Source of the DNA: Phialocephala subalpina
Lineage: Eukaryota > Ascomycota > Leotiomycetes > Helotiales > Mollisiaceae
Length of the DNA stretch: 64,000 nt
Direction: 5' to 3'
Assembly (NCBI GenBank): GCA_900073065.1
Contig: FJOG01000054.1
Span: forward strand, 62,001 to 126,000
Under the pieces are notes generated by a model. The model had not been told where the DNA came from. It ran no database searches and was given only the letters and a program-made list of their open reading frames with translations. Shown here piece by piece: positions 44,193 through 55,619 of this stretch. A program made the translations under genes and the position numbers. Numbering within the stretch: the stretch's first letter is position 1; each line of letters starts with the position of its first letter.

Positions 44193-45033
44193 TCACAACT
44201 TCGCCTTCCCCACCAAACTCTCCTCAACAATAATAAACAACGCCTCTCCCTCAGCCGCCACCTTCAACTTCCCCCCATCCCCCTCATCAACCTCCACGGT
44301 CCCCCTTGTCCAAATCTTCTTTCCCTCCTTCTTCTCTACCCATGCCCTACACAACACGACCTACTTAATCATCAGCACTTCTCTTCTCACCCCTCCCTCA
44401 CAAAGTCTTTCGATAGCTCAAAACTATCAACTGGCCACATCTTGAACTCATCTAGAGAAAGAAAGACATAAAGAGCAACCTACCCCCGGCGTCCTAACAG
44501 GCGCCCTATAATCAACCTTCAAATACGCCGTCATCGTACTCTTATCTTCCGGTCTCTCATTTTCTACCCAAAGCTACCATCAGCACAACCAATCTCCAAA
44601 CCATGATTCAAAGACCACGGGGTAAAAATCCCTCACTTTCAAGACGAGAGAACCAACCTGCAGCAGAACCAAGAACCTCATCCAAAAGCAACGACACAAA
44701 ACCACCATGGCAGATATCCCTATGTCCGTTGACTCCCGTGCCTAGCTTGAGGAGCGTGAGGGTTTCCGTCCTCTTGTTCTCATTCGGGGAGTTTTGAGGG
44801 AACCGGTAGAATGATTGCCAAGCTGATATCGTTTCTGGTGTGTTTAAAGTGGAGGCACAGAACGAGTCTCCGGTATGAGATTTCAGGACTCGGGAATCGT
44901 TGCTGAATGGTGTGAGAGTGGGGTCTGAGAATAAGTTCGCTGCCCAGGGTGTGTCTTTGAAGGCGGCAATTGTTTGGGGATCTGGTTCTCCTCTTGCGTT
45001 TCGGGAATCCATGTTGGAGTTTGATGGTGGCAT
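44193..45033 (-). CDS. HotDog-fold acyl-CoA thioesterase-like protein (4HBT)
   Basis: Three exons (45033-44658, 44563-44484, 44360-44193), 207 residues, all in phase. The HotDog core is NGHRDICHGGFVSLLLDEVLG (helix with catalytic Asp/Glu region), followed by MTAYLKVDYRAPVRTPG and VVLCRAWVEKKEGKK, then a Glu-rich strand ending VGKAKL. This matches the fungal PaaI/THEM4-like thioesterase family that hydrolyses acyl-CoA thioesters; the acyl chain cannot be predicted. The first Met opens 45033; Met8 is an equally good start. No clear targeting signal. Confidence 0.85.
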
Positions 45034-45579
45034 TGTGGTGTTGTGAGTGAAGTGAGGATTGGACCTTGATATTGGATCTTTGATAAGCGTTGAGCCGAGG
45101 CTAATGATCGTGCCGGAAGTCTGGGGATGCCAAGGCGCGAGGCAGAATGATCGTCAGGAACCCTGGATTTTGACAGAAGTTTGTTTGATGGAGAAGAGAC
45201 TTTGGTTGGGGTTTGATGTCTGTGTGAGGAATATTGGAGGAGGAGATGGGTGGAGCGGAGCAGGGAGGTATTGAGAAGGTGTAAATGTTCGGGGACTGGT
45301 GAGATGTCGAAGCTGTAATTATCACGGAATTTGAAGCTGTTCTGGACGTTGGGAGCTGTGGGAAGTGTGACTTTATGACAGTATTCTTGAGAAGGGGGAT
45401 CGTAGAGAATCATTATTTTCAATTACACAGGAAGCCTGGCTCAACCTGAAGAATTAATCCCACCAAATGCAATCTATCCATACAGCGACATTTATGCCCA
45501 TAACACCATGCTTGAAAATGATGCTCAAAACCCACACCCCAAACACTTTTGTACACCATAGCCCTCCATGCCTTACGCC

Positions 45580-46257
45580 TCACTTGCGTACTGCCAACTT
45601 CTTCAGTATGCCCTTTTTCTTCTCCCCACCCTTCTCTCCTTGCGATCCCTGTGATCCTTGTGACTGTGGTCTACTCTCAGCAACACCATTAACACCAAGC
45701 CCATTCCCCTCCCCCTTCCCATCAACATCCCCAGGCCCAGGCCCCTCGGGATGGTCCTTACAAGCATCATCATCCGCATACGTGATGTTCGCATACATCT
45801 TATCCAAACTATCATGTCTCCCAAACAAATGATGTCCCGAATGATGTCGACCATTTCGATGCAGGAAGGAGGAGCGAGAATGTGTCCGTGTCAAATCGTC
45901 TGGGGCTTCGATTGTAGCATTGGGGGAGGTATCTGCGTCTGGGTGTGGGAGAGTTGTGTTTCGGTCTGCGAACCAAGGTGCAGGTTAGCAGCTGCTGGGC
46001 AGAAGAGGGAGAGGAGAGGAGCTACCTTCGCTGAAAGGTTCAGGGAACCCAGTGTTCTTCGAACCAGCACCATTGGTCTTCCTCTCCCCAGCGTCCTGCA
46101 CATGGTGATTCATGACCGTGACCGTGAAACCCAATGCCGTTTTCTTGTGATGTTTGTAGCTCGAACGTGTTCGTAGTTGCAGGCCGTCAGAATCGTCGTA
46201 GTGGATGGTTGAAGCGCCTGTTCGAGAGGTAAGCGCTTGCCGGAGTAAGTTGAACAT
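45580..46257 (-). CDS. Hypothetical His/Gly-rich protein
   Basis: Two exons (46257-46026, 45965-45580), 205 residues, phase consistent. It begins MFNLLRQALTSRTG, has a His-rich central part (NGRHHSGHHLFGRHD), SLDKMYANITYADDDACK and a Gly/Pro/Gln-rich tail ending in basic GILKKLAVRK. I do not recognise a domain; composition suggests a largely disordered protein. The His/Asp stretches might bind metal, which is speculation. It is on the same strand as the thioesterase, about 550 bp upstream. Confidence 0.55.
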
Positions 46258-47146
46258 CTTGTCGGTCTTTGAGGGTGTAGCAAGAGAAGCATGATGCTTC
46301 CCAAGAGAAAGGGAAGATCATGCTGGGCTAGAGATTTATATGAATGTTCCAGACTCGGATTCCATTCAATGCAAGCGCGGATGTGAATGAAATGTACCAA
46401 CAGCCGCGAAACAGAAGATGTGAGGATCAACCCAGCATCCAGTCAGCGCGTGTGGGGTAAGACCGCTTGGTGGCGCCAAATGACACAAGGCGCTGGGCTT
46501 GAACGCCAACAGATTCTCGAGGGAGGGAAAATCCGAGACTTACAAGCACAGTCTATTCACAAAAGAGAGATTCTAGGAAAGCGATTCGCACAAAGTCTTG
46601 GCAATCTGAGGTCTTTGGAGGAGGGTATATTAGTGTTGAGACGGTGAGATTAGAGTGCAGGCAGGCAGAAATGAGCCATTTTAAACGTCATCAACCCGCA
46701 GCGACTGCGTTGACAAGAAAAAGCCACTCAAGCATTCGTAAGATTCGGTACCCGGCTGAATGAAGCCTGCGTTTCGTCGAGTAGAAAGGGCGCAGTGGCC
46801 GTGCTGGATGAAATAGGAACGAAAAACTTCAGCTGAAAGTTAGTCGCTTCCGCTATCCGAACATTATAAAGGCAACCTTCCCAATATAAGTCCGAACTGG
46901 CGGAACGTGCGAGCTTCGACTATATATATGATTCCAGAATTTGGTCAGGCTGTGAAGTTGTGCATGGAATTATAGTCTAGGGCGCGTAGGCTCGGACACA
47001 ATTCTGTGTTGTACAACAAGGTCGGCAAGCGCATTCGCACCACACCTGTCCATTGATTACTGTAAGTACAATTCGTTGCCGACAATATCTCTTTCCCTTC
47101 CTTTCTCCCCGACTCGCATGCACCACGCCCCTAAATAATAGCTCAC
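46258..47146. other. Gap of about 0.9 kb
   Basis: No protein-like frame beyond a short one at 46387-46647. TATATATATG occurs at about 46921. It is the upstream region of the His-rich protein and the 3' flank of the dehydrogenase gene. Confidence 0.4.
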
Positions 47147-48265
47147 TTACAGCTTCTCATTCGGTCCAGCAATCAACACCTTGATTCCCTTGCCAGCCTT
47201 GACATCGATGAACGCCTGCTCTGCATCCTCGAACTTCACAGTCCCGGTGATCAGCTTCTTGACGTCCACCTTGCCCGTAGCAACGAGTTCAACAGCCAGC
47301 TTGTAGTCTCCACTTCCGTACCGGAAAGATCCCTTTGCTGTCACTTCCTTGGTACAGAGTGCCAGGATGGGGAAGTTGATATCCGCCTTCCCCATTCCAC
47401 CCTGAACATACACTCCTCCTCTGCGAATAGCATGAAGCGATGTCTGAATGGAAGGCTCGGCACCACTCGCATCAATGATGGCGTCTGCTCCAGCCAACAA
47501 CCCTGTCTCTTTCAGCAACCTCGCCGCGTTCTCTTCAGCAGAGACACGCTCCGGTGTAAATGTATGTGTAGCAGCATACCCCTTCGCGAACTCCAATCGA
47601 TTGGGCTGGATATCCACAGCAACGATCGTACTCGCTCCAAACGCCCTCGCAACAGCCATGCAAAGAAGTCCCACGGGCCCAGCACCCATAACCACCACAC
47701 TATCTCCGGGCTTAACCTCCGCCTGCTTCACAATATGCACACCCACCGCCAACGGCTCAATCAAAGCTCCCTCTTGCAGCGACACATGTTCCGGCAACTT
47801 ATAACAAAAATCACTCGGCGCCGTATAAAAACCTGCCAACGTCCCATCATAAGGCGGCGTAGCCGCAAACCTCATATCGTCACACAGATTATATTTCCCC
47901 GCCAAACATGGTGTGCAGTGTCTACACGGCGTTCCTGGCTCGATCGCAATTCTATCTCCCTTAACTAAGGTCTTCACTGCAGATCCGACTTCGACGACTG
48001 TCCCGGCTGATTCGTGGCCGAGGACCATAGGGTCCTTGACGATGAAAGACCCGATGGCGCCGTGTTGCCAATAGTGGACATCCGAGCCGCAGATTCCGGT
48101 GTAGTTTATTGCAATGAGGACGTCGTGTTCGTTTTTTAGGGTGGGTTTGGGGCGTTGTTCGAAGGAGAGGGAGAGGGGTTTGTTGAGGATGAATGAGAGG
48201 TTCTGTGGAGTATATTATTAGCTGTGATTCTTAAGAGGAGGAGGTTCATTTACATTGTCACCCAT
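47147..48265 (-). CDS. Xylitol dehydrogenase (D-xylulose reductase)
   Basis: A 12-nt first exon (48265-48254, Met-Gly-Asp-Asn) and exon 48202-47147; 355 residues, normal for the family. Medium-chain dehydrogenase: catalytic zinc ligands TGICGSDVHYW and GHESAG, structural zinc lobe CRHCTPCLAGKYNLC with all four cysteines, Rossmann GAGPVGLL, and VAVDIQPNRLEFAK, where Asp after the second strand favours NAD+ over NADP+. It oxidises xylitol to D-xylulose in the pentose catabolic pathway; sorbitol and L-arabitol dehydrogenases are close relatives and cannot be fully excluded. The tiny first exon is supported by a GTAAAT donor and the family-typical NLSFILNKP start of exon 2. Confidence 0.9.
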
Positions 48266-49286
48266 TTTTGAATATTGTGTAGGATTTCGATGTGTTAGTT
48301 TTTGAAGTATTGATTCTTGAACTCTCAACTAGAATCAAGAGCGGACTGGTATTTAAAAGAAGAAGAGAAAGAAGAAAGCAGGAGGACAAACATTCCGTCA
48401 ACGGAGGAAAAGGTGGAGGGGCTCGGAAGACCTGCCCCACGAAACAACCCCGCCAAAGCTCAATTTATCCAGCCTTACCCGCTCCAATGGCGTCCCTCAA
48501 TTGGCCAAGCCGTCCCAAACCGACAACACGTGAAGCTCATTTCCAGCATTCGAGAAAATGCATTCATGATGTCTTTTGATTTGTGCGCATGGAGGAGAGG
48601 AGGATGTGTCGCGTTGTCAAAGTATTTTTATCATGTCATGTCATGGAAGCACCAGTCGTTCGGGCCTTCTAGAACACGGACATGGAATCATTCTGATCTT
48701 GAGATAAATCAGGTCAGAGAAATCCCATAAATTCAGACGTCTCCGGTGGGTAAGATCCTTGTTCCCCATGTTTTCCATGCGCGATATTCCTGTGACGATC
48801 TCTTCCAGCTGTATTTATCCAAAGCGATGCCCGCAGATTCCCGAGTGTTGCATGCGGGTTTCGTGAGAGTTGCCCCGTTTATTGTCACGAGAATTAGTTG
48901 GGATGAACAGGTGTTGGAGGACTGTAGGTGAAGGATTTTATGAGCTCGTGGAAGGTCACACAACTTTCACGATGCTGAGAAATCCTCGAGTTCAGCCGTG
49001 AAGCTCTAGGTAGTACTGTACTGTAATCCAGTTTGAGATTATCCGGGCAGCAAGAAAGCGGTCTGTCTGTCAAACTCGTATCGAAAGGGAATTCACGACA
49101 CCTTGCTAGACATTGAGCATCTGAGAAAGGGTAAAGAGGTAGCCATGATAGTTTGGCACATTGTGGAAGCTGAAAGTGACAGTTCCAAAGTCGGACATTG
49201 TCAAACAGGCGAGAGTAGACATTCTCGATGCTGAGCAACCTTCGACTGAGGGTCTGCAGAACTTCTCATGACAGTAGAGCACTTTC
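48266..49286. other. Gap of about 1 kb upstream of xylitol dehydrogenase
   Basis: TATTTAAAAG near 48349 could be the TATA region of the dehydrogenase. A minus-strand 114-codon frame (49238-48894) has many cysteines and prolines but no conserved look; I do not call it. Confidence 0.4.
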
Positions 49287-49619
49287 CTAAGCCTGCAATG
49301 TTCGTGTACAGAAGGAAACTTGAGACTTGAGGTAGTATTGGACAGGATTTGACTCAGTAACAGGAAAGAAGTCCAGATAAATATACTCGAAAGCAGCTAC
49401 TTGAGATTTCAGAGTAACAAAGCTCACAAGGCAGTGATCATCACCCTGGCAGGGACTCAGAATCTCGGGACTCAGATACAACTGCGTGAATAGACGAACA
49501 GCATAAGAGCAGGATACAGATGGAGGTATAACCTGCAGATACTTCCAACTCTCGTTGGCATGCTTGAGCCGTCTCTCGAGAGCATCAACTACAGCATCAA
49601 TACGGGGATGAGAAATCAA
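49287..49619 (-). CDS. Possible small hypothetical protein
   Basis: A 110-codon frame (MISHPRIDAVVDALERRL... ending CTRTLQA) has amphipathic helix-like segments and balanced composition. It begins only 44 bp after the BNA6 stop on the same strand, inside what should be that gene's 3' UTR, which argues against it. No family recognised. Confidence 0.25.
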   Translation of the reverse strand: MISHPRIDAVVDALERRLKHANESWKYLQVIPPSVSCSYAVRLFTQLYLSPEILSPCQGDDHCLVSFVTLKSQVAAFEYIYLDFFPVTESNPVQYYLKSQVSFCTRTLQA

Positions 49620-49662
49620 CCAAGTGTTGGAGTCGTGCTCTCTTTCAGTTCAATTCATTGTT

Positions 49663-50715
49663 TCAATGATTGATCTTCAAAGAAAAGTCCACATGTGGCA
49701 CGCCCTGGTGTATCGAGCTTGTCGAGATGATGTCGATATCTGCAAGACATTAGCTGAGAACAAGCAAAAGGAACACTTTCATACCGTTGTTGATGTACGT
49801 GCTCACATTATCTGGAGTCAAGCCGCCACTGCACTCTAGTAAGAACTCCCTCTTCCCAGCCCACCTCCGCTTTATGCTTTGTGCTGCCACCTTTAATCCG
49901 TCTCCATCGAAATTGTCCAGCATTATGATATCCGCTCCAGCTGCAATAGCCTCATCCGCATCCTTCTCATTATCAACCTCCACTTCGACCTTCAGGGCAA
50001 ACCCTCCAGCAGCTTTCGCGGCCTTCACAGCCTCCGTAATACTTCCCCTCGCCCAAATATGATTATCTTTCAACATAATCATACTCGATAAATCATGTCG
50101 ATGTCCATCCACTCCCCCAACAATCATCCCGTACTTCTCCACTAACCGAAATCCCGGCGTCGTCTTCCTCGTCCCTGCTAATATCCCCTTGTATCCCGCT
50201 GCCCGAACCAGCTCCTCCATCATCCTACTCTTGGTTGCCACACCTGAACACCTAGCCAGTGTATTCAACGCCACTCTCTCCCCCAATAGTAACTTCCTCA
50301 CTGGCCCCGTAACCGCCGCCACAGCAATCTTTCCCTTACCCTCAGAGCCAGGCTCAACCCAAGTCCCTTCCGGCATATGCCATTTCACAGTGCATCCAGC
50401 TTGTGCAAACACCTCGTCGAAGAATGGAACACCTGCAAGTACACCTCGCGATTTTCCAAATAGGGTGGCGGTTCGTTGTTCGTCGCCGACTACGAAGCCG
50501 CCGTAATCGAAGGATGGGGTGTCCTCTGCGAACCAGGTGGTGATTTGGGATTTCCAGTGGACGGGGAGGAGGTTAGCTACCCAGGATGTTGGAGTTAGTA
50601 TTCGTATTTCAAGTACTTCGAAGAGGAATGTTGAATGTTCCCGGAGTCTTGGGACATCCAGGGCCCTCGAAATAAAAGGAAAAGACATACCCGGTTTGCC
50701 GTGTTGGAGAGCCAT
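49663..50715 (-). CDS. BNA6: Nicotinate-nucleotide pyrophosphorylase (quinolinate PRTase)
   Basis: Three exons (50715-50691, 50576-49785, 49739-49663), 297 residues, family length. It starts ALQHGKP; after the 114-nt first intron it continues NLLPVHWKSQIT. QPRTase motifs: ERVALNTLARCSGVAT, LAGTRKTTPGFR (quinolinate site), GHRHDLSSMIMLKDNHI, IIMLDNFDGD and LECSGGLTPDN, ending ISTSSIHQGVPHVDFSLK. It converts quinolinate and PRPP to nicotinate mononucleotide, the entry of de novo (kynurenine) synthesis into NAD. The C-terminal exon restores the conserved active-site strand, confirming the splice. It is divergent from MET1 with about 750 bp between starts. Confidence 0.95.
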
Positions 50716-51468
50716 TTTATTTGGCGGATAGGAGAGAATTGGAGCAAGATAGAGATGTATGGATGGATGGATGTAGAGATAGAAAGGTAAGGTCTGTAGG
50801 CGCTGCAGATAGAACTCTATGGAGTCATTATGAGGGATGAATCAGGTACAGGGAACAGTTCGGAAGGAAATGGTGGGGTTTCTGCCAGCGCAGACCGCCT
50901 TTGGCGGGAGCTTCATCCGACTTCGGCATCCATACGTACCCTTCCGCAGCTCTTGCTGTTCTCTTCTTCTCAATCATTCATTCACCAAATCATAGGGTAT
51001 ACCAACAGGAGATCTAGGAATGAATGCACTATCCATAGCACTCTTTGGTGTATCTCGACCATGGAAAGGTACAACGACGGGTTTCAACCTGGGAAGCTCC
51101 AGGGTTAGATCATGTTCCGCGGGGTTGATTGAGGGTAGACCTAGCGCTCTAATACGCCGTAGGTGATTGGACCGATAAGGTGTCACTGCCCTGCCAAAAA
51201 ATATTTCGACGGCCTCTTATCGGATGAAACTCGCTGTCGACATCAACATCTCCAAGGACCGCGACGTTGTCTGGTGCGGGTGGGCGAATGAGCGATATAT
51301 TGAAGTGATCTTTGGGTGCAAATTTTGTTGGAATTCTATCCTTCTTCTCCTTAAATACATTTTCTTCCAATTGCTTCAATTATCGAATCTGGCGCATTGC
51401 GATCGATTTGCCCCTCGGAGGTCCTGGAACTGGTCAAAACAGAACTGCGAACTCGAGCAAACACGACC
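50716..51468. promoter_or_regulatory. Divergent upstream region of BNA6 and MET1
   Basis: Holds an (ATGG)n-like microsatellite at about 50758-50772 (TGGATGGATGGATG). No specific binding site recognised. Confidence 0.4.
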
Positions 51469-53283
51469 ATGGCCATATCTCTCCTCACATCAATCGATTC
51501 GACATCGCATATCCATCTGATCATCGGGTCGAATCCATTGGCAGCAGCGCGGTGCGCCAAATCCCTCGAAGTCGGCGCGAAGCCCCTCCTGATTGCCGCC
51601 GAGGCAGCAGAACTGCATTATGCGTTGCAGAAGAGGATAGACAACGATGAAGTGAAGTGGCTGAAGAAGTGGTTCGAAGATGAAGACATCCTGCAACTCG
51701 GTAGAGAAGAGATCAACTATGTGGTCGACGCCGTCTTTGTGACTCTTGGCCCTCGAGACCCATTGAGTATTTCCACCCTTCACTCTTCTCCACATCTGCT
51801 AATAAGTCCAGGCTCGCACATCTCCCAACTCTGCAGACGCAATCGAATACCAGTCAATGTGGCAGATGCACCCTCTCTTTGCACATTCTCCCTCCTCTCA
51901 ACCCATACATCCGGTCCTTTACAGATAGGCGTAACGACAAACGGCAAAGGCTGCAAACTCTCCTCACGAATCCGGCGCGAAATCGCATCCTCTCTCCCTC
52001 CCAATCTTGGTCCCGCATGTGAGCGTCTAGGCACAATAAGGCGAAGGATACAAGAAGAGGATCACCTTTCACACATGGCCTTAGCAGGAGACTTGGAGGA
52101 AGAAGATTCGGCGGACCAAACCTCGACTTTCAATCGATTGATCACCGAAGCAGATCTAGATGCAGCAAAGAATAGAAGGATGAGGTGGCTAAGCCAAATC
52201 TGCGAATACTGGCCCCTTCGCCGACTTGCGAACATCACAGATGCAGATGTCGAATCCGTGCTGAAATCATATGCTTCGAATCCCACAACCAGTTCGCCGC
52301 TTGAGACTCAGCAGCTCCAGCAAATGACCCAGAAGAGAGGCAGAATCATTCTGGCAGGCAGTGGGCCAGGACATCCAGACCTCTTGACTCGAGCAACCCA
52401 TAAAGCAATCCTAACATCCGACCTCATCCTCGCCGACAAACTCGTCCCCTCCGGCGTCCTCGACCTCATTCCCCGCCGCACACCCGTCCATATCGCTCGA
52501 AAGTTCCCAGGAAATGCAGACAGGGCTCAGGAAGAGCTTCTCGAACTCGCTCTCGAAGGGTTGAAAGCAGGGAAGACCGTCTTGAGATTGAAGCAAGGAG
52601 ATCCATATATCTACGGCCGAGGAGGTGAAGAATTCGATTACTTCCGGAAAGAAGGATTTGGCGATGTTATTTCTGTCTTGCCAGGAATCACCAGCGCGTT
52701 GTCAGCACCACTGTTTGTTGGGATACCAGCCACGCAGAGAGGAGTCAGTGATCAGGTCCTTATCTGTACTGGGACGGGGAGGAAAGGGAAACCCTCTGTC
52801 CCACCGGAGTATGTCAGCACTCGAACTGTTGTCTTCTTGATGGCTTTGCATCGTATCTCCGCATTGGTGTCTGATCTTACTACACATGCTTCGGACGATG
52901 CCAAAGTAGTGAGGGGGGATGGGACTTTAGATGAGAGCAGAAAGTTGTGGCCAAAAACGACTCCATGTGCGGTGATCGAGAGGGCTAGTTGTCCGGATCA
53001 GAGGGTCATCAGAACGACGTTGGAGTTTGTTGGTGCGGCCATTGAAGAGGAAGGAAGTAGGCCGCCAGGTTTGCTGGTCCTGGGGAATGCGTGTGAGGTT
53101 TTGCAAAAGGGTGATGCTGGGAGGAAGTGGGTGGTTGGGGAGGGGTTCAGAGGCTTTGAGGATTTTGAAGATTTGGGCCTTGAAGAGGTGCTGGATAACC
53201 TGACGGTGGATGGGAAGGTAGAGGTAAAAAGACCTGAAATTGTGGTGAGAGGTGACAGCTTTGGGAGGGAGCTGAAGGTTTGA
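51469..53283 (+). CDS. MET1: Siroheme synthesis uroporphyrinogen-III methyltransferase
   Basis: Intron-less, 604 residues from Met at 51469 (MAISLLTSIDSTSHIHLIIGSN); the in-frame Met at 51397 lies in a less typical leader. The N-terminal 230 residues resemble the Met8/CysG-like dehydrogenase fold (IGSNPLAAARCAKSLEVGAK). The C-terminal half is the methyltransferase: LAGSGPGHPDLLTRA, LKQGDPYIYGRGGEEF, VLPGITSALSAPLFVGIPATQRG, VFLMALHRI and PCAVIERASCPDQRV. It adds two SAM methyls to uroporphyrinogen III to give precorrin-2 for siroheme, the cofactor of sulfite and nitrite reductases. An insertion of about 30 residues with ASDDAKVVRGDGTLDES lies before the PCAVIER strand, usual in fungi. Confidence 0.93.
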   Translation: MAISLLTSIDSTSHIHLIIGSNPLAAARCAKSLEVGAKPLLIAAEAAELHYALQKRIDNDEVKWLKKWFEDEDILQLGREEINYVVDAVFVTLGPRDPLSISTLHSSPHLLISPGSHISQLCRRNRIPVNVADAPSLCTFSLLSTHTSGPLQIGVTTNGKGCKLSSRIRREIASSLPPNLGPACERLGTIRRRIQEEDHLSHMALAGDLEEEDSADQTSTFNRLITEADLDAAKNRRMRWLSQICEYWPLRRLANITDADVESVLKSYASNPTTSSPLETQQLQQMTQKRGRIILAGSGPGHPDLLTRATHKAILTSDLILADKLVPSGVLDLIPRRTPVHIARKFPGNADRAQEELLELALEGLKAGKTVLRLKQGDPYIYGRGGEEFDYFRKEGFGDVISVLPGITSALSAPLFVGIPATQRGVSDQVLICTGTGRKGKPSVPPEYVSTRTVVFLMALHRISALVSDLTTHASDDAKVVRGDGTLDESRKLWPKTTPCAVIERASCPDQRVIRTTLEFVGAAIEEEGSRPPGLLVLGNACEVLQKGDAGRKWVVGEGFRGFEDFEDLGLEEVLDNLTVDGKVEVKRPEIVVRGDSFGRELKV

Positions 53284-53954
53284 ATGCGGTTCATCTCCAG
53301 CGAGGAGAAACATTGGATACATAGGCGAGACTTCATACAGAGGAAGCAGAACAGCATCGAGAGAATGAGGAATCTATCCATGAGAAGAACTCCCGTCCTA
53401 GGATAGGGTCGCGACCTCCCTCAGCTCGTCATATCCCACGCAGGAAGAAATGAACTCATGTGGCGTGCAACGCCCTGAGCACAACATGCGAGAAGATAAA
53501 CTGCGATCCAGCATTTCATCCAGAAGCAGCCAAGTCCATGTCCAAGGCTGAAAAAGGAAGATTTTCCTCATGTCGGCATTAATGTATCTTCCTTTCTATG
53601 AGCAAGTTTCCGGAAGCGCTTGGATTATATCGAGGCGGTGGAGAGCCTTAGCTCGCAAATAAAGCCGCTGCCGATGTTCTCGCGAAGGCGGTGAGTGTCT
53701 GTTTCACGTCTGGATCCCTAAGACTCCCGAAGAGGAAAAGGACCCTCTGAATTCGCGGCTTTAGTCCCACACTTGTGTCAACACAACACCACCAGAAAAG
53801 ATGTGAAGCGCTTCCCTTCATCCAGGAGGGCGTTCATCCCTCTTTGCCACTTCACCAGCAAGATCTCAACTATACGTTGTCAATTGCAAGTAAGAAGTGC
53901 TGCCAGCTGGAGGTGAACCGCGGCTAAATACCCCTCCGTCTGAATCGAAGCATC
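53284..53954. other. Gap upstream of ALO1, no gene seen
   Basis: 670 bp with no convincing frame; it contains the MET1 3' flank and the ALO1 promoter. Confidence 0.4.
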
Positions 53955-55619
53955 ATGGACCCCGCTATCACAGCTGCCCTCACAGAGTTCAAGGACGATA
54001 TCCCCTTCCGCGCCTTCAAGAACCACACCCAATCGACATGGGCGCGCACCTTCCACTCCTCTCCCGAGCTCTACATTCAACCCGAGTCCATCGCTGAAGT
54101 CGAGAAGCTCATCAACCTCGCCCGAAGATGTAGGAGGCGCATTACTACTGTTGGCTGCGGCCACTCCCCTTCCGACATGACCTGTACCTCTTCATGGCTC
54201 GTCAACCTTGATAAGTTCAACAAGATCTTGAGCGTGGATAAGGAGAGCTGTGTGGTGGTTATGCAGAGTGGCATTCGGTTGTGGCAGATCGGGGAGGAGC
54301 TGGATAAGGTTGGTTTGGCGATGCCGAATCTGGGGAGCATCAATCACCAAAGTATCGCTGGGGCCATTTCGACAGGGACACATGGGAGTACATTGAGGCA
54401 TGGTATCTTATCGAGCTCGATCAAAGAGCTGAAGATCACACTTGCGAATGGGAAGACGGAGACGTGTTCTGCGAGTCAGAACCCTGATTTGTTCCGCGCT
54501 TCTCTGATCTCCCTTGGCGCATTGGGTATCATTGTTGAGATCACATTCCAGGCTGTGCCAGCGTTCACTCTGGCTTGGCAGCAGGTTGTGGACACAGACC
54601 TGAAGATGTTCAACTCCTGGAACAAAGAGCTCTGGACACAAACCGAGTTCGTTCGGGTCTGGTGGTTCCCATATACTAGGAGAGCTGTGGTGTGGACTGC
54701 AGAGAAGACAGACGCTCCAGCACGCCCACCACCCAAATCATACTACGATGCTTGGCTGGGGTACCACGTCTACCACAACCTTCTCTACATCGGGCAATAC
54801 ATCCCCAGAATCCTTCCCTGGATAGAGTGGTTCGTCTTCGGCATGCAATACGGCTTCGCTGCCGGCTCCACAACATCCGCCATCCAGCCCAGCAGACAAG
54901 CCCTCCTAATGAACTGCCTATACTCCCAATTTGTCAACGAGTGGGCTATCCCCTTGCACAAAGGCCCCGAAGCTCTCCGCAGACTCAGCTCATGGCTCAA
55001 CCACCTCACCACCGAAGACCCCGATTACATCCCTCACAATATCCCCTTCTCAGCAAAAGACCTCTACGTCCATGCTCCGGTCGAAGTCCGGGTGACAGAC
55101 ACCTCGAACGATCCAACTCCCCGCCCACAACTCGACCCTACCTGCACGGAAGAAGCAACGTTGTATCTAAACGCTACACTTTACAGACCTTATGATATGG
55201 ATCCTCCCTGTCGGTTCAGGTATTACCAAGGTTTCGAATGGTTGATGCGGGATCTGGGCGGACGGCCACACTGGGCGAAGAACTTTGAGACTACGGGGAA
55301 GGAGATTGAGAGTATGTATGGAGACAGACTTACGGAATGGAGGAAGATCCGCTCGGATGCTGATCCGGAAGGTATGTTTGTTGGGGAATGGCATCGGAGA
55401 TTCATTATGGGAGATGGACCGAAGTTGGCGTTGGAAGAGACGGAGATTACAAGACGGAAGTTGTGGAGTGGAGGTGTGAAGGTTGTTGGTACTGTCGGTG
55501 GGGGATATACGGCGGAGGAAAAGGAGGAGGAGTTGAGTAGGAGTAGGCATAGCTCTGAGGATTCGTTTGATCATTTGAGGGCGAGTGATGTTACGATCAA
55601 GAGGTCGAATGGAGAGTAA
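53955..55619 (+). CDS. ALO1: D-arabinono-1,4-lactone oxidase
   Basis: Intron-less, 554 residues. FAD-binding PCMH domain with the flavin-attachment motif VGCGHSPSD (His70), GLAMPNLGSINHQSIAGAISTGTHG and LGALGIIVEITF. The C-terminal ALO domain has FVRVWWFPYTRRAVVW and the family motif GGRPHWAKNF. It oxidises D-arabinono-1,4-lactone to D-erythroascorbate, transferring electrons to oxygen with H2O2 release, at the outer mitochondrial membrane in yeast. The C-terminal 60 residues, Glu/Ser-rich (EEKEEELSRSRHSSEDS), extend beyond the yeast protein. His in the flavin motif predicts covalent FAD. Start: first Met, matching the usual N-terminus. Confidence 0.95.
   Translation: MDPAITAALTEFKDDIPFRAFKNHTQSTWARTFHSSPELYIQPESIAEVEKLINLARRCRRRITTVGCGHSPSDMTCTSSWLVNLDKFNKILSVDKESCVVVMQSGIRLWQIGEELDKVGLAMPNLGSINHQSIAGAISTGTHGSTLRHGILSSSIKELKITLANGKTETCSASQNPDLFRASLISLGALGIIVEITFQAVPAFTLAWQQVVDTDLKMFNSWNKELWTQTEFVRVWWFPYTRRAVVWTAEKTDAPARPPPKSYYDAWLGYHVYHNLLYIGQYIPRILPWIEWFVFGMQYGFAAGSTTSAIQPSRQALLMNCLYSQFVNEWAIPLHKGPEALRRLSSWLNHLTTEDPDYIPHNIPFSAKDLYVHAPVEVRVTDTSNDPTPRPQLDPTCTEEATLYLNATLYRPYDMDPPCRFRYYQGFEWLMRDLGGRPHWAKNFETTGKEIESMYGDRLTEWRKIRSDADPEGMFVGEWHRRFIMGDGPKLALEETEITRRKLWSGGVKVVGTVGGGYTAEEKEEELSRSRHSSEDSFDHLRASDVTIKRSNGE

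Noticed and set aside
44090..44445. Pro/Ser-rich plus-strand frames
   Set aside because: Antisense to the last thioesterase exon and its intron; composition follows from CT-rich DNA.
48894..49238. 114-codon Cys/Pro-rich minus-strand frame
   Set aside because: No signal peptide, no splice-consistent neighbours and no family resemblance.
47147..55619. A secondary-metabolite or pathway cluster (dehydrogenase, BNA6, MET1, ALO1)
   Set aside because: These are unrelated housekeeping enzymes of pentose, NAD, siroheme and erythroascorbate metabolism; no core synthase, no cluster regulator.
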